From contig NW_017804120.1 in assembly GCF_001625305.1 (NCBI RefSeq), positions 1,744,422-1,808,421 on the forward strand: a stretch of 64,000 nt of DNA. The letters are read 5' to 3'. The translations under genes and the position numbers were made by a program. Shown here in pieces: positions 45,501 through 56,400 of the stretch. The DNA comes from Branchiostoma belcheri (taxonomy: Eukaryota > Chordata > Leptocardii > Amphioxiformes > Branchiostomatidae). The notes under the pieces were generated by a model. That model did not search any database. It was not told where the DNA came from and saw only the letters and a list, made by a program, of their open reading frames with translations. Numbering within the stretch: position 1 is the stretch's first letter; each line of letters starts with the position of its first letter.

Positions 45501-46554
45501 TTGTAGTGATTCAAATATGAATTCCAAAGTACACTGATAACTGAGTAGGACATGAAAGGAGCATATATAAGATATCTGATTTTAAGTGAGGTAGCATAAC
45601 ATTAGTTCTGGAAGCTATGGATTGCATCAACTTTTGTCTGAACGTCTGGAAAGCAAGATTTATCACTGCAATTCACCTCAAAGAACGGTAATGTTTTACG
45701 TGTAACAGTTTGGGCTACAGCCTATGAACGGTATAAAACTAACGTCTTTTCTATTTCACTCCTTCCAATATCTGCTTTAAGATTAGTGTACCAACGAAAA
45801 TACATTTAAAAATACAAGAGTTCCGAGATCTCATACCTCCATGAAATATGGACTTGATATGTAATTGTAACTTTCTTTTTTAATTATGCAAATGACCTCT
45901 GCATTAACATGATATATACATCGTGATGTATGTTAACTTTTGATTAACTTACAGATGTCCCAAGTATGACATTCCCATTATTCACCATTAAGAAATCATA
46001 TACTTTTCGCATTAATTATGCAAATTAGGTCATCATTTGCATAATTAGTAACTGTTGATGTTCCGCCTGCCATAGGTTACATACATTACATGTATGAAAG
46101 TAGTATAATGTAAAACACTGTAATTATAGAATTCCCTCATTAATTATGCAAATAAAGTCTTCATTTGCATAATTTGCATTTAATTATGTACATCTCTCTC
46201 TCAGCTACCTACACACCAAAAATGATTAAAATATGTTGTTCCTATCTGGACTTATTGGCTTTAAACATTTCGCCAGAAAGTGCCCTGCAGTTCCAGAACA
46301 AGCTGCTAGGGGGACCAAACTCACACCACTTATTCCTGACAGAAAAAGCAATATGTCACCAAAACATCAAGACCATAGCATGTTCAGGACAAAAGATACA
46401 AAAACCGGAAGTTCTGCTGCAGTACCAAGGTCATCCACCAGGAGGCCCATATTTGACCTTGACCTTTGTCTTGCTAAGACTTACCAACATACCAAATATC
46501 ATCATAATCCATAAAGGCGTTGTGAAGTTATGCTGACCACAAAGTTGCGGAAAC

Positions 46555-46589
<35 letters not shown>

Positions 46590-49288
46590 TACAGACAGAC
46601 ACGCCAAAAACAATACCTCCATTTTTCATGGAGGTAAAAAGAGACGTCACCAAAAAATCAATAAAAAAATCAAGAAAGAAAGAGGACATTAAGTTAAAAA
46701 ATGATACCCAAACAGCCAGTTCCAGTGATGAGACCATCTCCTGTATATCCAGTCTTACAGGTACAAGTCGCATCCAGGGCAGGAGCGGGCTTATCTGTAC
46801 AGACGGCCTTGGCGTGACAAGGGTTAACCTGGCAGGCGTTTTTATCTGCATTTAAGGCAATAAAAATGATTAGTATTCAGTATGAAACAAAGTATTGTAG
46901 TTTATATTTTGAATAATTCACTTGAAGGTACAAAATTATATAAATGAAATTTAACTAGAAAAGACTAAACATAATTTTTGACATATGATAATAACATCAA
47001 TGCCTCGCCTTATCCTCGGTGTCTATGGTGAGATAATCCCGCTACGCTCACTCGGTGGTTTATTTGGTGGTTATCGCACTGACTATGGATTATCTCACCA
47101 TGTACACCTTGGGGCGGAGTATTGACCCCTCATTATTTATCATAGCGAAGTTTGGAAACACAAAATTCAATGTTCAATAAAATCATTTTATAACAGGAAT
47201 TCGAAGATCTCATACCTCCATGAAATATATGAGCAAACCCACACCACTTATTCCTGACAGGAAAAGCTATCTGTAACCAAAAAGTCAAGAACGGAAGGTC
47301 TGCTGCAGTACCAAGGTCATCCACCAGGAGGCCCATATTTGACCTTGACCTTTGTCTTCCTAAGAACTACCAGCATACCAAATACCATCACAATCCATAA
47401 AGGCGTTATGAAGTTATGCTGGCTACAAATGTGCGGAAACACAAACACACGAAGACAGACAGACACACACACACACAAGGACACGCCAAAAACAATACCT
47501 CCATTTTTCATGGAGGTAACTACAGACGGGCTTTAGAAAATTTACCTGAACATCCAGTTCCAGTGAGGAAGCCATCTCCTGTATATCCGACCTTGCAGGT
47601 GCAAGTAGCACGTAACACGGGAGCGGGGGTGTCTGTACGGGTGGCCTTCATATCACATGGACTAGCCAAGCAGCTACCTGTTTGTGAGCAATAACTTATA
47701 TCAGAATTCAGCTTTAAGATGACAGCTAAAGTAACACCTTACCAGGAAAAATATGAGTTTTAGATGATAAAATATGTGAATGTGCTATGTACAAATGCTT
47801 TACAATTTGGAACTGTTTGCTGTTGCCATATTGTATCTATTTCTAGAGTAACACATTCTTAATCTGCGATGATATGCGATGATAAGCCAATATCTTATGC
47901 TTCACGAATTGTTAATACATGACTATTAAACCTTCTAACTACATATATTATATTTTCGAAACATTTTACAATAGTTGCTGAGAAATTCATTTTGTCCATG
48001 TTTTGTCAATAAATGTTTCATTAAAAGTAAAGACGATCTTACCTTGGGCGGAGGAAACCATGGTCGTTGTGCGTTTCAGTTGCATTTTTGCTTCCCGTAA
48101 GACATGTTCTAAGCGATCTTCAACTTCCTGAACTTGTTGCATCTGGATCCATCCAGGCGACCGCGGAAAACGCCCTGGGAGGTCATACCGATTCCTGGAA
48201 AATGCAAGCCTTGGAATGGAATTCTAGAAATCACATTTCCCATACTCTTAGCTTGTTGACTTTTAAGCTTTGAAGAATGCAAGGCTAATTTCGAGGTAAG
48301 TTTTAACTACATTGTGTAAAATAGCTTTTATTTGTTAATCTCCATATTTGTGCGATATTTCTCCTTAGTGTCACACTGTATGTATCTTTGTATGGTTACA
48401 GACTGGCCAATTTGATACTGCCTTACCCCCACCAAAAGATCTGCTTGGAGATTAATCTTAGGGCACAGGAGCCCAAAATGTACATTTCTGGTCCGGAAAT
48501 AGCCAAAAAGCCCTATTTTACATAATTTTGAAGTGGTGTATGTCAAAAGCATGAAAGACATTCTTTGGACATGTGTCCAAGGTATCTTCATACCGAATTT
48601 CAGGTCATTCGGATTTAATGCTAGGGCACAGGAGCCAAAAATGTACATTTATTTGTCCGAAAATAGCTCAGTACCCTGAAAAAAAAACTATTTTTGACAA
48701 TGTTTAAGTGGTGTGTGTCAAAATCTTGAATGAGATTTTGTAGATATATGTGCAAGGTATCCTCATACAAAATTTCAGGTCATTTAGTTTTAGTACTAGG
48801 GCTCCAGATCCCAAAATGTATATTTTTTTTGCCTGAAAATGGCAAAAAAAGACCAAACAAACAAACAAACAAACAAACAAATAAAACACTTTTAAAGGCC
48901 TGTTTAAAAACATGAAAAAAAAAAAACATCTGGGGTATTTGCCCACTCTACCTCTATGCCTATTTTCAGGTCGTTTGGCTGAAAATGGCAGAGTTGAATC
49001 CCTTAAAAGAAATGGCAGGAGGAGGAGGAGAAGAAGCAGGAGAAACATGAGAGAAAGCAATATGGCGAAGTGGTGTGGTGAAGCCATAACAATATGTTTT
49101 CCTTGCGAGTCGGTAAACATAAATAATTATACTCACGCCTGATTGAAGATGTAAACAGTTGGGACTGCAGTTGTCTTCTTGACTACTCCAAACGACGCCT
49201 TTTGGTCGAGAGTTTGGCCAGAGAAACTGCAGAGAGCCAAGACAACGGTGACGCACAGGGCAGTTATACTCCACCCTGTACACGCCAT
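42573..49288 (-). CDS. Secreted coiled-coil / four EGF-like repeat protein (394 aa)
   Basis: Not recognised as a named gene. Exons: 49288-49137, 48194-48043, 47677-47546, 46845-46708, 44260-44123, 43718-43581, 42907-42573 (stop). They sum to 1185 nt. Exon 1 encodes a signal peptide (MACTGWSITALCVTVVLAL). Exon 2 is a charged helix (QQVQEVEDRLEHVLREAKMQ) likely to coil. Exons 3-6 each encode one EGF-like repeat with phase 1 at both ends. The last three are exactly 138 nt and share CLVNPCHAKAVCTDNPAPAL or close variants, followed by ATCTCKTGYTGDG. Repeat 1 has lost its third Cys. The last exon encodes an about 110-residue module with YKVFAVQDNGQCF and GRGGFWANDVYEI; I recall similar modules in other invertebrate secreted proteins but know no function. 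The TAA stop is formed at the edge of a TIR element. Expected to be extracellular and disulfide rich. Confidence 0.85.
43225..43550 (+). repeat. SINE body fragment, headless
   Basis: CCATTCCTAGAATTCTTAGA, CAATACTGTACCATTAGGCT and GAGACGTCGCCAAAAATC match the body of the 28.4 kb SINE. No tRNA-like head. Confidence 0.5.
43846..44090 (-). repeat. Dispersed ~270-bp repeat (TTTACC family)
   Basis: Reverse copy: CTAGAAAGGTAACATTTGCA ... TTCCTTCGGTAAACATAA, next to the exon 5 donor of the EGF-like gene. Confidence 0.65.
44370..44556. repeat. GAAA/AAGG-rich microsatellite
   Basis: About 190 bases of purine-only GAAA variants. The phenylalanine/serine-rich minus-strand frames over it are artefacts. 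Confidence 0.95.
44557..45388. mobile_element. TIR element, TACCTCCATG family (long copy 1)
   Basis: CATACCTCCATGAAATATGG at left and CCATTTTTCATGGAGGTA at right, ~830 bp. Interior has repeated TTAATTATGCAAAT / ATTTGCATAATTAG words and a CAGA run near 45300. Confidence 0.85.
45814..46637. mobile_element. TIR element, TACCTCCATG family (long copy 2)
   Basis: Direct-orientation near-duplicate of 44557-45388 in the same intron of the EGF-like gene, about 425 bases further on. Confidence 0.85.
47192..47520. mobile_element. TIR element, TACCTCCATG family (short copy)
   Basis: Same ends, but the AT-rich left part of the long copies is deleted. Ends 26 bases from the donor side of EGF exon 3. Confidence 0.8.
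48455..48990. repeat. ~165-bp tandem repeat, three units
   Basis: AGGGCACAGGAGCC(C)AAAATGTACATT or variants at about 48459, 48622 and 48798, with AATTTCAGGTCATT before each next unit. In intron 1 of the EGF-like gene. Confidence 0.75.
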
Positions 49289-50461
49289 GCCGCGCCTAGA
49301 AATGTTTACTGGCTCCTTAGCTAGTCTTTACAATTCATCCCAGACTAATTATAATTAATAGCTTTGTAAACATCATCATTATTGAATAGCAAAGTTCTTT
49401 GATCACAACCATTTATTTTTCACGAGCCGACGTTTCGATGACCGTCTGTCATCTTCATCAGGGCAATTCTGACTGGTTTACTATGCACTGACACTAGATG
49501 TTACTTGGTGCATAGTGCACTAAATGTGTTACATGGTTCACAGTGGACGTAAGCTAGTTTTTACTGTTAACAATGCATTTCCGAACGTAGTGCAATTGTG
49601 ACATACATACTAGGCATTGTTATAGAGGGACTTATGCGGTTCCAAATGTAATGTGTTTCTATATAATATAAAATTTGTTACAATACTGAGCTATCGCAGT
49701 CCCAAATAAAAAAAAGAAAAGTAAATGGTTGCCATCAAAGAACTTTGCTATTCATTCGTTTACCAACCTGATGAAATTATTTACAGATTATCATTATTGG
49801 CAGTCAAGTCGGGAAGACCTTTGTGATCAAAGAAGTAAGAACACCACACTCCACTGCCTACAGAAAAGGAATCAAACCCAACATTAACTGTATCCAAAGT
49901 AGCATTAGCATTCTTATTATCGCTTTTACTGTTTATTTTTTATCATATGTTCTTGCAATTAACCTAGATTAAGGCATAAATTTGCTTTCTATTATTTTAA
50001 TAATTTTTTTTTTGTAAAAACACCGCCCATATATATTAAAAAGACCACTGGTTGCTGCCACCTCTTTTGAAATATTGTGTCCTTAGCTAGTCTTTACAAT
50101 CCATCTCACAGACTAATTATATGTGATCAAATAGTAAAACTGCCGCCTCTTTTGAAAGAAAATCACTGTTTAAAGGTCATTTTTGATAAAAGATTGACTT
50201 TCTCCAAGGACTTTAGAATTGTATATATTAGAATTGTATAGTTCTTGTTAAATCTACCCTTATTGTTTATTCTTTGCCATACATTGTAAAAGTTACAGTT
50301 CTTGAGCAATATTAAAAAGTCGATTTGATTTGATTTGATTTGAAAATGTGTGAGCCCCGTTTACCCCATGTGGAGCCTCTACTGATTGAGGTCAACGTGA
50401 GGTCAAGGTGAGAACGAGGCTGCGTGTCCGCCATCTTGTCGGCTGGTTCCCCTCGGCAGCC
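49289..50461. promoter_or_regulatory. Divergent intergenic region between EGF-like gene and DLAT
   Basis: About 1.17 kb between two divergent ATGs. The last 130 bases before DLAT are GC rich with several CpG. The rest is repeat-like: a hammerhead-like motif near 49432-49461 and a probable LINE 3' tail ending in TTGAT repeats at 50315-50341. Confidence 0.5.
49385..49475 (-). repeat. Repeat with hammerhead-like core
   Basis: Minus strand 49461-49433 reads CTGATGA, A, GATGAC-loop-GTCATC, GAAA. Partial relatives occur at 56340-56390 and 63228-63250. Confidence 0.55.
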
Positions 50462-53400
50462 ATGTTGCGATCCGCCGCCCAACTCCGCTGCTGTTTACGG
50501 CGGATTCCGGGGGTTAAACTCGCCCCCGGGACGGGAACAACCTCGGGCAGGGCCGCGGTGGTACGATGCGGCTGTTCGGCGGCCCACATCGCCGCTAGAT
50601 CCCGGTAAGTTGGACGTCAAAGTGCGGTGACCTTCGTTAGGTTACAGACGCTTTGGTATGCCCCCCTCCCCCAACAAGATTTTTCAGTAAGAAAAAAAAA
50701 ATCTACCACAAGCCACAAATTTTTGTCACTCCGACTAAAACACCATATTTAGGTAATATTTATAATTGTTACTTATATATAGTTTATTATTATTTGCTCA
50801 TTTGCAAATAGATATACTGTGTGACGGTCAACCGAAATATTTTATTTGCCCCTCCCCCTAAATTATTATACCGGATTCACTAGTACTTCACTTTATAATA
50901 TAACGAAAATAGTTATTATAAACAAGATTCATTCATATGCTGACAAGATTTACAAAGCAAAGAATGTATGAAGTTTTTAATTGAGTGCACCCTTTTACTT
51001 TAAAATTCAATATTGTTTTTGATGTAAAAATTAAAAGTAGGTCACTTGTTGGTTACATAATGCACCAGTCTTTAAAAGTTACCCTTTGGCTTATGTTAAC
51101 TTAGTAACTTATATATATCTTTGTAATAAATAGCATACCTTTGAAATGACATCTAGTTGGATATGAAAAAGTAATATACTTTTGATTAATTTGAAAGTGT
51201 ATACAATGTTTCTCTTATAATTAATATACATATATTGTACATGACTGATCTAGACTTTCCGAGCCCTTACCAAACCATACTTTTTTCTGCAATCAAAATT
51301 ATAACCTACCAAAAATTGGAGCATAGTAGATAATAAGATTTTTTTCATACCATGTTTAGGGCAACCTTGGCAAATTTAAAGCCTCAAAATGGAAGAATGG
51401 TCCTGCTTATGCCGAGAAGACTCTACTCATCAGATGGTATGTCTTATTATTTCTTAAATCTTCTCATAACTTTCTTTAAGACTTCATTGTCATTGTAAGG
51501 CCACACTAATTTAATTTGTTGGCTCTCTGATTTTTTCAGAAGAAATAAGAAGCGACAGGGCGAAAAAATAAAAATAAGAACAGGTCTATGTATCCTATTA
51601 TAGCCCCAAATGCTACGAATACAGTACGATAGGAGCCATTAAGTCAACACAAAAGGCTGGGTTAAAATTCAAACGACAAATTTTGAACCTTTAATCAAGC
51701 CACTGCATTGATACTGATAGATGGAAAAATTGCAAGTAAGAAGAAAAGGACTTTCCTCAATTGTTCAGAGCAAAATATGAGCATTTTTGAGTTGATTCAG
51801 AACCAGAATCTTTTTTTTTTTTTTGCAAATCAGAAAAAAATGAAGAGGCGAATCCGAGACCCAACAAATTGGTGTGGCCTTAGTATAGTTTAGAATGGAT
51901 GGATGAAGTTTTTTTTTATTTCTCAACAATAGTACATGGTGTATAGTTATGTTTGGCAATAAATGGAAAATACTACAAGACTAATTATAACTAAGAATAT
52001 TATTGATGACAGTATATGACTTATCATATAGCTAGGTATTGACAATTTGGTCTTTCTTTTGGAAGAAAAACGTGTTTTTCTAGCATCTCTGTATCTGTAT
52101 AGCCGGTATAACTACCCTTCAGCATAACACACCAACTTCGAAGGCACGCGGCGCGGCGGCAGCTGGCTATATTACACCGATCGACTTGTTACACCTAACC
52201 CTTGAATTTTTAACTTTAAGCAAATTGCATCTAATGATGATGCCCCTACTGTACTTGGTGACAGCGAGTTCCACTCTGCGATAGTTCTAAGAAAGAATGA
52301 GTTTTTGAAGACCTCAATCCTTGATTGATAGCCCTGGTACTTGAAGGCATGGTTATTTCTTGTTCTTTTCTGAGCTGGTATTATATTAGGTACTTAGTAC
52401 TTGACAGCAAGACAGCAAGATAGCAAAGCTGGGAACTCTGGATGGCGGCCCAGAGGAAAAATGGAACCGCCTTAAAGAGTGCATCACAGCAACAGCAAAG
52501 TCAGTACTAGGGCCCAAGACACGTCACCATCAAGACTGGTTTGACGAGAATGACGAAAGCATCCAAGTCCTCCTAAACGAAAAGAGAAAAGCCTACACTG
52601 AATGGCAAAACTGCCCAAGCACTCCTCGTCACGACAAGTATAAAATGGTGAAGGCTAGAGTACAAAAACAGCTTCGAGCCATGCAAAACGAATGGTGGGA
52701 ACAGAAAGCTATCGAAATACAACACTATGCAGACTCAAACAATTCAAAAATGCTGTTTGCTGCCACAAAAGCCATATATGGCCCCCAAAGTGGGAAAACT
52801 GCACCCCTAATGTCAGCTGATGGTCAAATTGTCATCAAGGACAAAGAAGGAATTAGTGCCAGGTGGGAAGAACACTTCACCAACCTCCTAAATCGACCTT
52901 CTCCAGTTGACGAGGCAGCACTTCAACAAGTCCCTCAGAGGTCTATCCAGGAAAACCTGGACCTACCCCCCACTGAGGAGGAAGTGAAGACTGCCATCAG
53001 ACAGATGAACAATGGAAAGGCACCAGGAAAAGACGGAATCCCAGCAGAACTGTACAAGTCTATGGGTGAAACTGCTTTCGAAGCCTTCCATGACCTTCTT
53101 CTTACCATCTGGGAGACGGAATGCATGCCATCAGACCTCAGAGATGCTACAATCATAGCACTGTACAAAAACAAAGGACAGAAATCAGATTGTGGCAACT
53201 ATAGAGGAATATCTTTGCTCTCCATTGCCGGAAAAATCCTTGCCCGTATCCTTCTTAACAGACTGATCAGCAATGTCTCCGAGAGTAACCTTCCTGAGGC
53301 GCAATGCGGGTTTCGCCCAGGTCGCAGCACCACGGACATGGTGTTTGCTCTGCGGCAAGTCCAAGAAAAGTGCATTGAACAGCGAAAGGACCTCTTCGCT

Positions 53401-56400
53401 GTGTTCATCGACCTGACTAAAGCTTTTGATAGCATTAACAGAGAAGCACTATGGACTATCCTTACCAAACTGGGGTGTCCTAAAAAATTCACCACGCTAG
53501 TGAGGTTATTCCACGACAACATGACAGCACAGGTGTTGATTGGTGGGGACTTCTCCAAACCCTTCAATATCACCACAGGTGTAAAGCAAGGGTGCGTGCT
53601 CGCACCAGTGTTGTTCAACTTGTTTTTCACACAAGTCCTTCTGCACGCTGTGAAAGATCTTGACCTTGGGGTATACATCAAATACCGTTCAGACGGATCA
53701 GTCTTTGACCTACGCCGCCTGCAAGCTCGAACAAAGACTGTGGAAAGGCTCATACTAGAAGCCTTGTTTGCGGACGACTGCGCTCTCTTGGCGCACATGG
53801 AAAACCACTTACAACTCATTACTGACCGTTTTGCCACAGCTTCAAAGCTCTTTGGCCTGACAATCAGCCTTGGCAAAACCGAGGTGTTAGTGCAACCAGC
53901 ACCAAACACAATGCTACCTGCGCCTAGTATCAAAATTGATTCTGTTGTGCTGCAAAACAAGGAACACTTTACTTACCTGGGTAGCACAGTCTCAGCAGAC
54001 GGTTCGCTGGACAAAGAAATCTCATGCAGAATCCGGAAAGCCAGTCAGGCATTGGGAAGGCTGAGGGCCAAGGTACTTCAGCAAAGAGGAGTGAAACTGT
54101 CCACAAAGCTTAAAATCTACAATGCCGTAGTGATCTCAACACTGCTCTATGGATGTGAAACGTGGACACTGTATCGTCGGCACATAAAGCAGCTGGATAA
54201 ATTCCACATGAGGTCATTGCGCACCATTATGAACATCCGCTGGCAGGATAAAATCACTAACCAGGAAGTATTGGACAGAGCCCAATCATCAAGCATTGAG
54301 GCATTACTACTGAAGGCTCAACTACGTTGGTCTGGTCACGTCAGCAGGATGGATGATAGCCGTATCCCCAGACAGTTGTTGTACGGAGAGCTCAAGCTGG
54401 GTTCCCCGCCGTAGGGGTAGGCCAAAACTGAGGTACAAAGATGTACTTAAGAACAACCTTCAGTGGTGTGGTATCAAGCCATCCGAGTTTGAGGCAGCTG
54501 CCGCTGATCGGCCAGCCTGGAGGGCTCTTGTGACAAAGGCCACATCTGCGTTCGAGGAGGAAAGGAGGAGACGCCTCGAAGCCGTGAGGGAAAAGCGTCA
54601 TAGGACAACAACAGCTACTAGTACTACAGAATACCAGTGCAGCAGGTGCGGGAAGCTGTGTGCCTCAGCCTTTGGGCTAAGAAGTCACCAGAGGATCCAC
54701 CCCACCTGACGGGCTGTGCACAGAAGTCATCATCGGAGACGATGGACAACCAGAGAGAGAAAGTAGTTGGTACGTCCACCATTTCAAACCATATGTTTTT
54801 AGACTTTTGTTCAAGCTGTATTTTCTCCCAACCCCAGGCCTCCCAGCTCACCACAAAGTGGTGCTGCCAGCACTGTCACCCACTATGGAGATGGGCACCA
54901 TCGTGAGTTGGGAGAAACAGGTTGGTGATCAGCTGAACGAGGGAGACCTTCTGGCAGAGATCGAAACGGACAAGGCTACCATGGGGTTCGAGACACCAGA
55001 GGAGGGGTACCTTGCGAGGATATTCATCGAAGCCGGAGCGAAAGATATCCCCATAGGGAAGGTAGGTTAATCTCAAAATGTTCACGGCAATTTTATTTTG
55101 ATACCCTGCATGACACATAATGTATTTATGTTTACCTTCCCAGAAGGAAAACAATGTATTTCTCTGCCTCTTCTTCTCCAAATAAATGAGGTCAATCAAT
55201 GACCTGGACAAGATGGCTGCGATGTTGGAATAGATTATGTAGCAAGTTATAGCTAGGGCTGGTCACCGTACATATGATTGTGTTTGAGTTAGAATAAACT
55301 CTAACAAAAGTTTGTTTGGCTAGATCGTGTGAAGGTAAATTCGTCAAGATTGGGCAAAATTTTTGGAATTATTAGCGGCAAATTTCCATGAAATGAGAGA
55401 AAGACGGATACTGGTTAAAACACTGTCTAATAGTGCTGTGTACCGGTTGACTGGACTTGGATCCAAAATTTTTAGGTTCAAGTCCAAAAAGAACTAAAAG
55501 TCAAGAACCGAGCCGGACTTATACAATACATAAAAGACAATTTCACATAACCCTTTCCTTTCCAAACCACCTAAAACCTTCCGAAGATTGCAAAATCTTT
55601 GCTGCAAAATGAAGAAAACATTGCCATCGTCAAGTGTTGGCCTCCATGTTATGTGGCCAAAGTTTCACCCAGACAACATTGCAAGGTTGCCAACATGCAA
55701 TTTTGTATATGCCGTGGGTTTAGGTCCGGAACTGAACCTAAACCTCTGGACTTGAATCCGGACCTGAACCTAAATGTGGGTTTAGGTACACAGCACTATT
55801 GTCTAACACTGTGAATGGATGTTGTTTTGTGCAGCTGCTGTGCATCATTGTTGAGAATGAGGACGACATCGCCAAGTTCAAGGACTGGAGTCCACCGGCT
55901 GATGCTGAACCAGCAGAAAAACCACTGCCAAAACCAGTCTCTGAACCGGTAAGGCTTGCTGAAGAAACAAATAAAGGCATAGGCCGTAACCATTATCACA
56001 TCCAAAAACTAACATTTTCGTGAATAATTTCATCAGGTGGGGGAATAATAGCTGGTGTGTTACGCCGAAGGGCGGTTCTACCTGCTATACAGACACAGAA
56101 GCTGGTGTGTTACGCCGAAGGGCGGTTCTACTGGCTATACAGATACAGAGGCTGGTGTGTTACGCTGAAGGGCGGTTATACCGGCTATACAGATACAGAA
56201 GCTGGTGTGTTACGCTGAAGGGCGGTTATACCGGCTATACAGATACAGAAGCTGGTGTGTTACTCTGAAGGGCGGTTATACCGGCTATACTAATACAGAA
56301 TAATTGAATGACAAAGTTCTTGATTCACAACGACTTGTTTAACATTATATAATAACAAGAGCTGACATTTCGATGACCGTCTGAATATGACAAAACTTCA

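Noticed and set aside
53199-53960. 253-codon minus-strand frame
   Set aside because: Shadow of the reverse transcriptase frame on the plus strand.
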